Below, piece by piece: positions 32,539 through 40,925 of a DNA stretch of 64,000 nt (the first letter of the stretch is position 1; every line of letters starts with the position of its first letter). The stretch is from Sphingomonadaceae bacterium 3R27E2-A (GTDB taxonomy: Bacteria > Pseudomonadota > Alphaproteobacteria > Sphingomonadales > Sphingomonadaceae), in assembly GCA_005503165.1 (NCBI GenBank), contig SCNT01000016.1:1-64000 (forward strand), written 5' to 3'. The notes under the pieces are model-generated. The model saw nothing but the letters and a program-made list of their open reading frames with translations, did no database searches and was not told the DNA's origin. The position numbers and the translations under genes were made by a program.

Positions 32539-33021
32539 TCAGAGCTGCTCGAGCATATGGTCGGCGCTCGACACCTTGAATTCGCCGGGGGCTTCGACGT
32601 TGAGCTGTTCGACGACGCCGTCGTTGACGATCATCGAGAAGCGCTGGCCGCGCTTGCCCATGCCGAAGGCCTTGCCGTCCATGGTCAGGCCCACGGCTTC
32701 GGCGAAATCGCCATTGCCGTCGGCGAGCATCGTCACCGCGCCGCCGGCGTCCCCGCTCTTGCCCCACGCGCCCATGACGAACGCGTCGTTGACCGCGGTG
32801 CAGACGATCTCGTCGATGCCCTTGGCCTTGAGCTCGTCGGCCTTGTCGACGAAGCCCGGCAGGTGCTTGGCCGAGCAGGTCGGCGTGAAGGCGCCGGGGA
32901 CCGAAAAGAGCGCGACCTTGCGGCCCTTGAAATAATCGGCGGTGCTCACCTGTTCGGGACCGTTTTCGGTCACCTTGACCAGCGTGGTTTCGGGCAGCTT
33001 GTCTCCGGTCTGGATCGTCAT
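32539..33021 (-). CDS. Peroxiredoxin (Prx5/AhpE-like redoxin)
   Basis: The 160-aa protein has the redoxin fold with the peroxidatic Cys49 in PGAFTPTCSAKHLPGF, the family's single conserved catalytic Cys; the later Cys in IVCTAVND may resolve it. It removes peroxides using glutathione/glutaredoxin or thioredoxin. The start at 33021 is preferred: AAGGA lies seven bases upstream, whereas the Met at 33030 has AAGG directly abutting it. It is divergent from yqgE. Confidence 0.94.
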   Translation of the reverse strand: MTIQTGDKLPETTLVKVTENGPEQVSTADYFKGRKVALFSVPGAFTPTCSAKHLPGFVDKADELKAKGIDEIVCTAVNDAFVMGAWGKSGDAGGAVTMLADGNGDFAEAVGLTMDGKAFGMGKRGQRFSMIVNDGVVEQLNVEAPGEFKVSSADHMLEQL

Positions 33022-33171
33022 TTTCGGCATCCTTTTTGGTTTGAGGGGATTTGGATCGGCGCAGACATTGGTTGGCAGCGGGCCGGAGTCAAGCGCGACG
33101 GAGGAAATCGGGCAGTGGAGAAATCAGGTAAAGGGCTGGACCCCGAACGCCCCGCGGGGCAAGACGGTGGC

Positions 33172-33738
33172 ATGGATAGCGCGCCTCCCTGGTTCACCGG
33201 CCAGCTGCTGCTGGCTCTGCCCGGAATCGGCGACCCGCGCTTCGAGCATTCGGTGATCGCGATGATCAGCCACGACGCGGAGGGCGCGATGGGGATCGGC
33301 GTTTCCGATCCGATCGACGGCATGACCGTCGGTGCGGTGCTCGACCAGCTGGACATCGCGCACGATGGCGTCCCGCTCGACATGCCGGTGTTCCTGGGCG
33401 GGCCGGTCGAGCAGTCGCGCGGGTTCGTGCTGCACAGCAGCGACTGGGGCGGCGAGGGGGCGATCGAGGTTGCGGGGCGCTGGACGGTGTCGAGCTCGCA
33501 CGACATTCTGCGCGCGATCGGCGAGGGGCGGGGGCCGTCGCGCTGGCTGGTCGCGCTGGGCTATGCCGGCTGGGCGGGCGGGCAGCTCGAGGACGAAATG
33601 GTGCGCCACGGCTGGCATGTCACCCCGGGCAGTGATGCGCTGCTGTTCGATACACCGCCCGAAGAGCGCTGGCAGGCGGCGTTTGCCGAGGCCGGGATCG
33701 ATGCGCGGTTGCTGACGACCGAAGGCGGCGAGGCCTAA
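33172..33738 (+). CDS. YqgE/AlgH-family protein (UPF0301)
   Basis: The 188-aa protein matches UPF0301: TGQLLLALPGIGDPRFEHSVIAMISHDAEGAMG, the VFLGGPVEQSRGFVLHS motif and the WLVALGYAGWAGGQLEDEM segment with the conserved late GWH. The biochemical role of YqgE/AlgH is not settled; it is linked to envelope or alginate regulation in some bacteria. The ATG at 33172 gives the usual N-terminus; an in-frame GTG at 33115 is possible. Confidence 0.93.
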   Translation: MDSAPPWFTGQLLLALPGIGDPRFEHSVIAMISHDAEGAMGIGVSDPIDGMTVGAVLDQLDIAHDGVPLDMPVFLGGPVEQSRGFVLHSSDWGGEGAIEVAGRWTVSSSHDILRAIGEGRGPSRWLVALGYAGWAGGQLEDEMVRHGWHVTPGSDALLFDTPPEERWQAAFAEAGIDARLLTTEGGEA

Positions 33739-33751
33739 AGCACTCGTCCAA

Positions 33752-33782
33752 AAAAAGGCGGCGCCCCCGCAAAGGCGGGGGC
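33752..33782 (-). terminator. Terminator of the TPR-protein gene
   Basis: GCCCCCGC-AAAG-GCGGGGGC (33763-33782) forms a perfect stem. Read on the minus strand it is followed by GCCGCC and seven Ts, directly after the TPR gene stop at 33793. It may also serve the convergent yqgE. Confidence 0.75.
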
Positions 33783-33792
33783 GACGGATGAC

Positions 33793-34191
33793 CTACTGCG
33801 CCAGCGCGAGCAGCGGGCGGCCTTCGGTGAGGTTGGCGAGCGCGGTGCGCGCGGCCCAGCGCGAATCGACGTAGCGGCCGTTCGCCAGTTCGAGATCGTA
33901 GCGGATCGGGCTGCCGAGCGCGGCCGTGTAGGCGGCGGCGGCATCGTCGGTGCGACCCAGACGAGCATAAGCGGTGCCGAGGTTGATCAGCCGCGACGGG
34001 TCGCGGGCATCGAGCCTGGTTTCACCGGTGAGCTTGGCGATCGCCGCGCGGTTGTCGCCGGCCTTGAGTTCGGCATAGGCGACGGGCAGCGCTTCCGAAT
34101 CGGCCTGCGGCCCCGTCACGACGATGATCGATTGCGCACCGACAGGGGTCGCGAAAGCAAGAGCGGCGAGCGGCAGCAGGATTTTTTTCAT
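33793..34191 (-). CDS. Small periplasmic tetratricopeptide-repeat protein
   Basis: The 132-aa protein has a signal peptide (ILLPLAALAFATPVGAQ) and one to two TPR helices (DPSRLINLGTAYARLGRTDDAAAAYTAALG). Similar small TPR proteins are common in sphingomonads, of unknown role, probably as protein-protein adaptors in the periplasm. It has a long AT-rich upstream region shared with ahcY on the other side. Confidence 0.85.
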   Translation of the reverse strand: MKKILLPLAALAFATPVGAQSIIVVTGPQADSEALPVAYAELKAGDNRAAIAKLTGETRLDARDPSRLINLGTAYARLGRTDDAAAAYTAALGSPIRYDLELANGRYVDSRWAARTALANLTEGRPLLALAQ

Positions 34192-34619
34192 CTTTGGTAT
34201 CTCCCCGAAAACTTAGGAGGATTTTCTGCCTGCGCCGATGAAAAGTCAATATTTCGAGCTCTTTGTAACACTGGCGTCACAAAACGAAACTATGCTCATC
34301 GCATAGCCGCATTATAAGTCAGGATTTTCAGAATCTTGGCCGCGGCGACTCGCTGTCACATTTGTGTCCGGCGCATTGTCACAATTGCGCCCGCCGAAAA
34401 TTTATTTTCGCCGCCGCGCGATTTGCGGCGGTCGAGTCGTGCCTGGGCTGCGGGCTTCGCGGAAGCCGGGCTGCATGCGCGGCGCCTCGGCGACGCGCGC
34501 CGGACATGCGATATAAAGAAAAGTTTATATTTGATCCGCGGCGGGGTTTGGGTTAGGGCGCGCACGATAATTTCGTGGCCGCTCGCCTGCGGTCGTATTT
34601 GCCAAATGGAGAATTCCCC
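34192..34619. other. 428-bp divergent intergenic region upstream of ahcY
   Basis: No gene is supported here. The left half is AT-rich, containing possible promoter DNA for the TPR gene; the right half is GC-rich and holds the ahcY inverted repeat at 34511-34530. I looked for a SAH riboswitch and did not find its conserved core. Short frames on both strands lack ribosome sites and conserved features. Confidence 0.6.
34511..34530. promoter_or_regulatory. Inverted repeat upstream of ahcY, putative repressor site
   Basis: ATATAAA-GAAAAG-TTTATAT is a perfect 7-bp inverted repeat about 90 bases before the ahcY GTG. Its AT-rich form recalls operators of ArsR-type methionine-cycle regulators such as SahR, but no such regulator is nearby; identity is inferred. 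Confidence 0.5.
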
Positions 34620-36035
<1,416 letters not shown>

Positions 36036-36229
36036 TTTCTTCGCCTGACGGCGGTGCCGCAGCGTTTCCGCATCGCGGAAACTCGGACGAAACTGTGGAC
36101 GGCGCGCTCATCGGAAGATGTAGCGCGCCGTTTCGCCGTGACATGCGATTGAAACATGACTCCATCGTCTTTACGGCTGGCGACCATGGCACGGGCGTCG
36201 GCGGGCAAGCAGCGGGAGCGTGACGGAGG

Positions 36230-38596
36230 ATGAGCGGCGCGCTTTCCCCGACCCTGACCTTCGCGCTCGGCGGCTTTGCCGCGCTGTGGCTGCTGCTCGG
36301 CATCTGGGCCGCGGGGCGCGGGCTCGCGATGCAGCGGCGCTCGGCCTTTGCCGCGGCGCAGACCGAGCGGCTCGCGAGCCTGGTCGAGGCCTCGCCCTAT
36401 CTGCCCGTCGTCGTGCGCGGCGACTGGCGCATCGAGGCCAGCGAGCGGCTCGGCCGCTGGCTGGGGCTGGAGCGCGGTCCGCGCAATTTCGACGAGCTGC
36501 GCGCGCTCGGCGCGGGGATCGAGGCGGGCGAGCATGAGGCGCTGCGCCAGGCGATCCTCGGCGCGCAGCGCGGCGCCAAGCCCTTCACCATGACGCTGCG
36601 CCCGCAAGGCGGATCGCGCACGATTCTGGTGCACGGCGGCCCCGCGCCGGCGGCGATCGGCAGCGCGGGCAGCGTGCTGCTGTGGCTCGACGACGCGACC
36701 GACAGCCTCGCCTCGCAATTCGCGCTGAAGCGCGAGCGCGACGAGGCGATGGCGGCGTTCGACGCACTGTCGGGGCTGATCGAAGTCGCGCCCTTTCCGA
36801 TGTGGTTCCGCGATCCGCGGCTCGACCTCGCGCTCGTCAACCTCGCCTATGTGCAGGCGGTCGAGGCGCCGAATGCCGCGGCGGTGATCGAACAGGGTAT
36901 CGAACTGCTCGAACCCGTCGCCGGGGTCAGCGCCGCCGAGGCCGCGCAGGCCGCGCGCGTTGCGGGGTCGGCGCAGCTGCGCACCGTGCCCGTCACCATC
37001 GCCGGCGAGCGGCGGATCATGCGCGTCGTCGACGTCCCGCTCGTCCCCGCAGGGGGCGGCCCGCCCATCGGCATCGCGGGCTATGCGATCGACGTTCAGG
37101 AGCTCGAGAGCGAGCGCGGCGCGCACCGTCGCTTCGCCGACACGCAGCGCGAACTGCTCGACCGGCTGTCGGCGGCGGTGGCGCAATTCGATGGCGATCA
37201 GGCGCTGGTCTTTGCCAACCAGCCGTTCCGCCGCATGTTCGAGCTGGACCATGACGCGATGGCCGAGGCGCCGCCGCTCGCGCGGCTGCTCGACGCGTGG
37301 CGCGAGACGGGGCGTATCCCCGAGGTGCGCGATTATCCCGAATGGCGGCAGGCGCATGTCGACTGGTTCGCCAGCGCCGAGGCCAATGAAGAGGATTGGC
37401 TGCTGCGCGACGGCACCCATCTGCGCGTCGTGGCGCAGCCGACCCCCGACGGCGGGCTGTTGCTGATCGCCGAGGACCGTACCGAGCAGGTCCAGCTCGC
37501 GGGCGCGCGCGACACGCTGCTGCGCGTACGCACCGCGACCTTCGACAATCTGTTCGAGGCGATCGCGGTGTTCGCGCCCGACGGCAAGCTGCACCTGTGG
37601 AACCAGCGCTTCCGCCGCCTGTGGGGGGTCGATGAGCCGACGCTCGCCGCGCACCCGCGCGTCGACGCGCTGATGGGCGGGCTCGCCGACCGGCTCGCCA
37701 AGCCGAACCAGATCAGCATCGTGCAGGAGGTAATCCGCGCCGCGACGATGGAACGCACGCAGCGCGCGGGCGAAATCCTGTTCCGCGACGGGCGCCATTT
37801 CGACTTCGCCGCGATCCCGCTGCCCGACGGCAACGCACTGCTGATCATGCTCGACGTCAGCGACAGCAAGAAGATGGAAAGCGCGCTGCGCGAACGCAAC
37901 GAGGCGCTCGAGGCGGCGGACAAGGTCAAGACCGCCTTCCTGTCGCGGATGAGTTACGAGCTGCGCACGCCGCTCACCTCGATCGGCGGCTTCGGCGAGA
38001 TGCTGCAGGCGGGCTATGCGGGCAAGCTCGGCGACCGGCAGCGCGTCTATGTCGATGCGATCATGGATTCGGTTGCGGTGCTCTCACGCCAGATCGACAA
38101 TGTGCTGGACCTCGCGCAGGGCGAGGCGGGCATGCTCGCGGTGGAGTTGGCGCCGGTCGATGTCGCGACCCTGCTCCAGCGCGCGCTCGACGAGGCGCGG
38201 CCCTTTGCGACGAGCGAAGGCGTCGAGCTGGTCGGCAATATTTCCGCAGGGCTGGGGACGATCCAGGGCGACGCCGGGCGGCTGTCGCGGCTCGTCGCCG
38301 GGCTGCTCGACAATGCCGTGCGCTACACCGCTCCCAGCCGCAAGAAGGGCGGCCGCGTGCTGCTCCACGCCGAAGGCGATGCGAAGGGGATCGACATCAT
38401 CGTGTCGGACAACGGACCCGGCCTCCCCGAGGCGGTGGTCGCTTTGACCAAGGGCCGGCAAGCGGGCACGCAGAGCGGCGGCATCGGCCTCGCGCTCACG
38501 CGCCAGCTGGTCGCCGCGCACCGCGGCACGATGGAGGTGATGAGCGAGAAGGGGCAGGGGACGCTGGTGCGCGTGAGCCTCCCGCGGGACGCATGA
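36230..38596 (+). CDS. divL: DivL-type tyrosine pseudo-histidine kinase
   Basis: The 788-aa protein has an N-terminal membrane helix (residues 9-28), several PAS-like segments (about 130-540), a HisKA dimerisation helix and a HATPase_c domain with N- and G-box motifs (DNAVRY; SDNGPGLPE; GGIGLAL). At the phosphoacceptor position the sequence is MSYELRTPLTSIGGF, so Tyr576 replaces His, the hallmark of DivL. In Caulobacter, DivL interacts with DivK and CckA to set CtrA activity and polar development. It overlaps tsaE (ATGA) and heads a long same-strand run. Whether ATP binding is kept here is plausible; DivL works mainly by interaction. Confidence 0.93.
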   Translation: MSGALSPTLTFALGGFAALWLLLGIWAAGRGLAMQRRSAFAAAQTERLASLVEASPYLPVVVRGDWRIEASERLGRWLGLERGPRNFDELRALGAGIEAGEHEALRQAILGAQRGAKPFTMTLRPQGGSRTILVHGGPAPAAIGSAGSVLLWLDDATDSLASQFALKRERDEAMAAFDALSGLIEVAPFPMWFRDPRLDLALVNLAYVQAVEAPNAAAVIEQGIELLEPVAGVSAAEAAQAARVAGSAQLRTVPVTIAGERRIMRVVDVPLVPAGGGPPIGIAGYAIDVQELESERGAHRRFADTQRELLDRLSAAVAQFDGDQALVFANQPFRRMFELDHDAMAEAPPLARLLDAWRETGRIPEVRDYPEWRQAHVDWFASAEANEEDWLLRDGTHLRVVAQPTPDGGLLLIAEDRTEQVQLAGARDTLLRVRTATFDNLFEAIAVFAPDGKLHLWNQRFRRLWGVDEPTLAAHPRVDALMGGLADRLAKPNQISIVQEVIRAATMERTQRAGEILFRDGRHFDFAAIPLPDGNALLIMLDVSDSKKMESALRERNEALEAADKVKTAFLSRMSYELRTPLTSIGGFGEMLQAGYAGKLGDRQRVYVDAIMDSVAVLSRQIDNVLDLAQGEAGMLAVELAPVDVATLLQRALDEARPFATSEGVELVGNISAGLGTIQGDAGRLSRLVAGLLDNAVRYTAPSRKKGGRVLLHAEGDAKGIDIIVSDNGPGLPEAVVALTKGRQAGTQSGGIGLALTRQLVAAHRGTMEVMSEKGQGTLVRVSLPRDA

Positions 38597-39045
38597 CCGG
38601 TTACCGCGCGGGTTATACGCTGGCCGAGGCCGAGCGCATCGGGGCCGCGATCGGCGCCGCGCTGGCGCCGGGCGACGTCGTCCTGCTGGCGGGCGAGCTC
38701 GGCGCGGGGAAGACGACGCTGGCGCGCGCGATGCTGAAGGCGCGGGGGCTCGCGGGCGAGGCGCCGAGCCCGACCTTTGCGATCGTCCAGCCCTATGCGC
38801 CGCCCGAGGTCGACTTTCCCATCGCGCATGTCGATCTCTACCGGATCGAGGACGAGCAGGAGCTGGTCGAGCTGGGGCTCGACGATTATCTCTACGATGG
38901 CGCACTGTTGATCGAGTGGCCCGAGCGGCTGGGAGCCGAGGGCTGGACCGGCGCGCTGTCGATCCGGATTTCGGGGAGCGGCGACGCGCGCGTCTTGACA
39001 GCCGCGGTGCCGACGTCTTGGGGGAGCCGATGGCCGCTCCGATGA
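38593..39045 (+). CDS. tsaE: tRNA threonylcarbamoyladenosine biosynthesis ATPase TsaE
   Basis: TsaE is the ATPase partner of TsaB-TsaD in making t6A37 of ANN-decoding tRNAs. The 150-aa protein has the P-loop GELGAGKTTLARAML (about 34-48), the SPTFAIVQ segment, the HVDLYRI motif and the terminal LLIEWPERLG. It overlaps divL at the start and amgK by 16 bases at the end. The last ~25 residues are not conserved, as is common. The divL-tsaE pair is typical of alphaproteobacteria. Confidence 0.96.
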   Translation: MTGYRAGYTLAEAERIGAAIGAALAPGDVVLLAGELGAGKTTLARAMLKARGLAGEAPSPTFAIVQPYAPPEVDFPIAHVDLYRIEDEQELVELGLDDYLYDGALLIEWPERLGAEGWTGALSIRISGSGDARVLTAAVPTSWGSRWPLR

Positions 39046-40025
39046 TTCCGCCCGCATATGCGCCCGCCTTCCTCGCCGCGCATGGCTGGGGCGGGGCCAA
39101 GATCTTGCCGCTTGCGGGCGACGCGTCCTTCCGCCGCTATTTCCGCATCGTCGACGGCGACCGGCGGGCGGTGCTGATGGATGCGCCGCCGCCCGAGGAG
39201 GATCCGCGGCCTTTCATCGCGGTCGCCGAATTCCTCTGCGACCAGGGGCTCAACGCGCCGACGATCTTCGCGCGCGACCTCGAGCGCGGGATGCTGCTGA
39301 TCGAGGATTTCGGCGACGTGAGGCTGCGCGAGACGGTCGACGCCGCGCTGCACCGCGAGGCGGATTATTACGCCGGTCTCACCGACCTGCTCGTCCACCT
39401 CCACGCGCGGCCGCCGATGGACGGGCTCCCGGTGCACGGGCTCGAGCAATGGCTGGACGAGGTGATGCTGTTCAGCGACTGGTATTGCCCGGCGCTGGGG
39501 CTCGAGGTCGAGCGCGACGCCTTCCGCGCCGCATGGGAGGCGGCACTGCTGCCGGTCGAGACCGACGGCCTGCCGCGCGTAACGGTGCTGCGCGACTTCC
39601 ATGCCGAGAATATCATGCTGGTGGAAGGGCAGGACGGCGCCCAGCACTACGGGCTGCTCGATTTCCAGGACGCGCTGGTCGGCCACCCCGCCTACGATCT
39701 CGCCTCGGTGCTCGAGGACGCCCGGCGTGACGTGACCCCGGCGGTCGAGGCCGCGATGCTCGCACGCTACCAGGGCGCGACCGGCACCGACATCGAGAGC
39801 GCGTACTGGGCGCTTGCGGCGCAGCGCAACACGCGCATCCTGGGAGTATTCGTGCGGCTGTGGAAGCGCGACGGCAAGCCCGGTTACAGGCAGTTCCAGC
39901 CGCGCATGTGGGGGCTGCTCGAACGCGACCTGGCGCATCCTGCGCTGGCGCCGGTCAAGTCGTGGTTCGACGAAAATATACCCGCCGACAAGCGGGCGGC
40001 GGCCTGGAAAGAGTATCGCGCATGA
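39030..40025 (+). CDS. amgK: N-acetylmuramate/N-acetylglucosamine anomeric kinase
   Basis: AmgK phosphorylates MurNAc at the anomeric carbon, feeding cell-wall recycling. The 331-aa protein has the aminoglycoside-phosphotransferase fold: GDASFRRYFRI near the start, VLRDFHAENIMLV (the H-x-x-x-N catalytic-loop pattern) and LLDFQDALVGHPAYDLASVLED with the metal-binding Asp. GGGGAG precedes the ATG. Its identity rests on the adjacent murU; alone, the family covers various small-molecule kinases. It overlaps tsaE by 16 bases and murU by four. Confidence 0.92.
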   Translation: MAAPMIPPAYAPAFLAAHGWGGAKILPLAGDASFRRYFRIVDGDRRAVLMDAPPPEEDPRPFIAVAEFLCDQGLNAPTIFARDLERGMLLIEDFGDVRLRETVDAALHREADYYAGLTDLLVHLHARPPMDGLPVHGLEQWLDEVMLFSDWYCPALGLEVERDAFRAAWEAALLPVETDGLPRVTVLRDFHAENIMLVEGQDGAQHYGLLDFQDALVGHPAYDLASVLEDARRDVTPAVEAAMLARYQGATGTDIESAYWALAAQRNTRILGVFVRLWKRDGKPGYRQFQPRMWGLLERDLAHPALAPVKSWFDENIPADKRAAAWKEYRA

Positions 40026-40741
40026 CCGCGAAGATCGAAAGCGCGATGGTGATGGCGGCCGGGCTCGGCAAGCGCATGCGTCCGCTCACCGCCACCCGCC
40101 CCAAGCCGCTGGTACGCGTCGCGGGCAAGGCGCTGATCGACCACAGCCTCGACCGGATCGAGGCGGCGGGGGTCGGCCATGTCGTCGTCAACGTCCATTA
40201 TCTCGCTGACGCGCTCGAGGCGCATCTCGCGGCGCAGAAGCGCGCGTTTACTATCGCGATCTCGGACGAGCGCGACCTGCTGCTCGAAACCGGCGGCGGA
40301 ATGATGAAGGCGCTGCCGCAGCTGACCGGCGACCCGATCCTGATCGTCAACAGCGACAATATCTGGACCGACGGGCCGCAGGACAGCATCCGGCAGCTCG
40401 CGCGGCATTGGGACGGCGAGCGGATGGACGCGTTGCTGCTGGTGATCCGGCAGGCGAGCGCGACCGGGCACGGCGGCCGCGGCGATTTCCACATGGACCC
40501 GAATGGCCGCCTGTCGCGGCGGAAGCCGGGGCGGATCGCGCCGTTCGTCTATACCGGGGTCCAGCTGGTGTCGCGGCGGCTGCTCGTCGAGCCGCCCGAG
40601 GGGCCCTTTTCGACCAATATCTTCTGGGACCGCGCGATCGCGGCCGAGCGCTTGTACGGCCTGTCGCATATGGGCCAATGGTTCGACGTCGGCACCCCGG
40701 CGAGCATCGCGCCGACCGAAGCCGCGCTGACGGATGGGTGA
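40022..40741 (+). CDS. murU: MurNAc-1-phosphate uridylyltransferase
   Basis: MurU converts MurNAc-1-phosphate to UDP-MurNAc, bypassing MurA and so lowering sensitivity to fosfomycin in species that have it. The 239-aa nucleotidyltransferase has the signature MAAGLGKRMRPLT and P-K-P-L, followed by VHYLAD, the LLETGGGMMKAL loop and NSDNIW with the metal Asp. The length is typical. It is coupled to amgK by an ATGA overlap. A family B repeat then separates it from addB. Confidence 0.95.
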   Translation: MTAKIESAMVMAAGLGKRMRPLTATRPKPLVRVAGKALIDHSLDRIEAAGVGHVVVNVHYLADALEAHLAAQKRAFTIAISDERDLLLETGGGMMKALPQLTGDPILIVNSDNIWTDGPQDSIRQLARHWDGERMDALLLVIRQASATGHGGRGDFHMDPNGRLSRRKPGRIAPFVYTGVQLVSRRLLVEPPEGPFSTNIFWDRAIAAERLYGLSHMGQWFDVGTPASIAPTEAALTDG

Positions 40742-40747
40742 TCTCTA

Positions 40748-40886
40748 GATCCTCCCAGTGGCGAAGCCATGGCGAGGTGGCAGCGCGAAGCGCTGACGGA
40801 GGGGCGACGATGCAGCGTCGCGGCCCCTCCACCATCCGCTTCGCGGACGGTCCCCCTCTCCATCGCGATGCGACAGGGCGGATCGA
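40748..40886. repeat. Dispersed palindromic repeat, family B (copy B4)
   Basis: The copy has GCTGACGGAGGGG and CCCCTCCACCATCCGC half-blocks and outer arms ATCCTCCCAGTGGCGAAGCC and CGACAGGGCGGATCG. It lies inside the divL-trxA run, between murU and addB, so it must be read through or an addB promoter must lie beyond it. Confidence 0.85.
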
Positions 40887-40925
40887 CTTGCGCATCCGCG
40901 CCTTGCTCTAGATAGACGATGCAGG

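Noticed and set aside
34400..34619. SAH riboswitch before ahcY
   Set aside because: The conserved core of the SAH riboswitch was not found and no matching stem set precedes the GTG.
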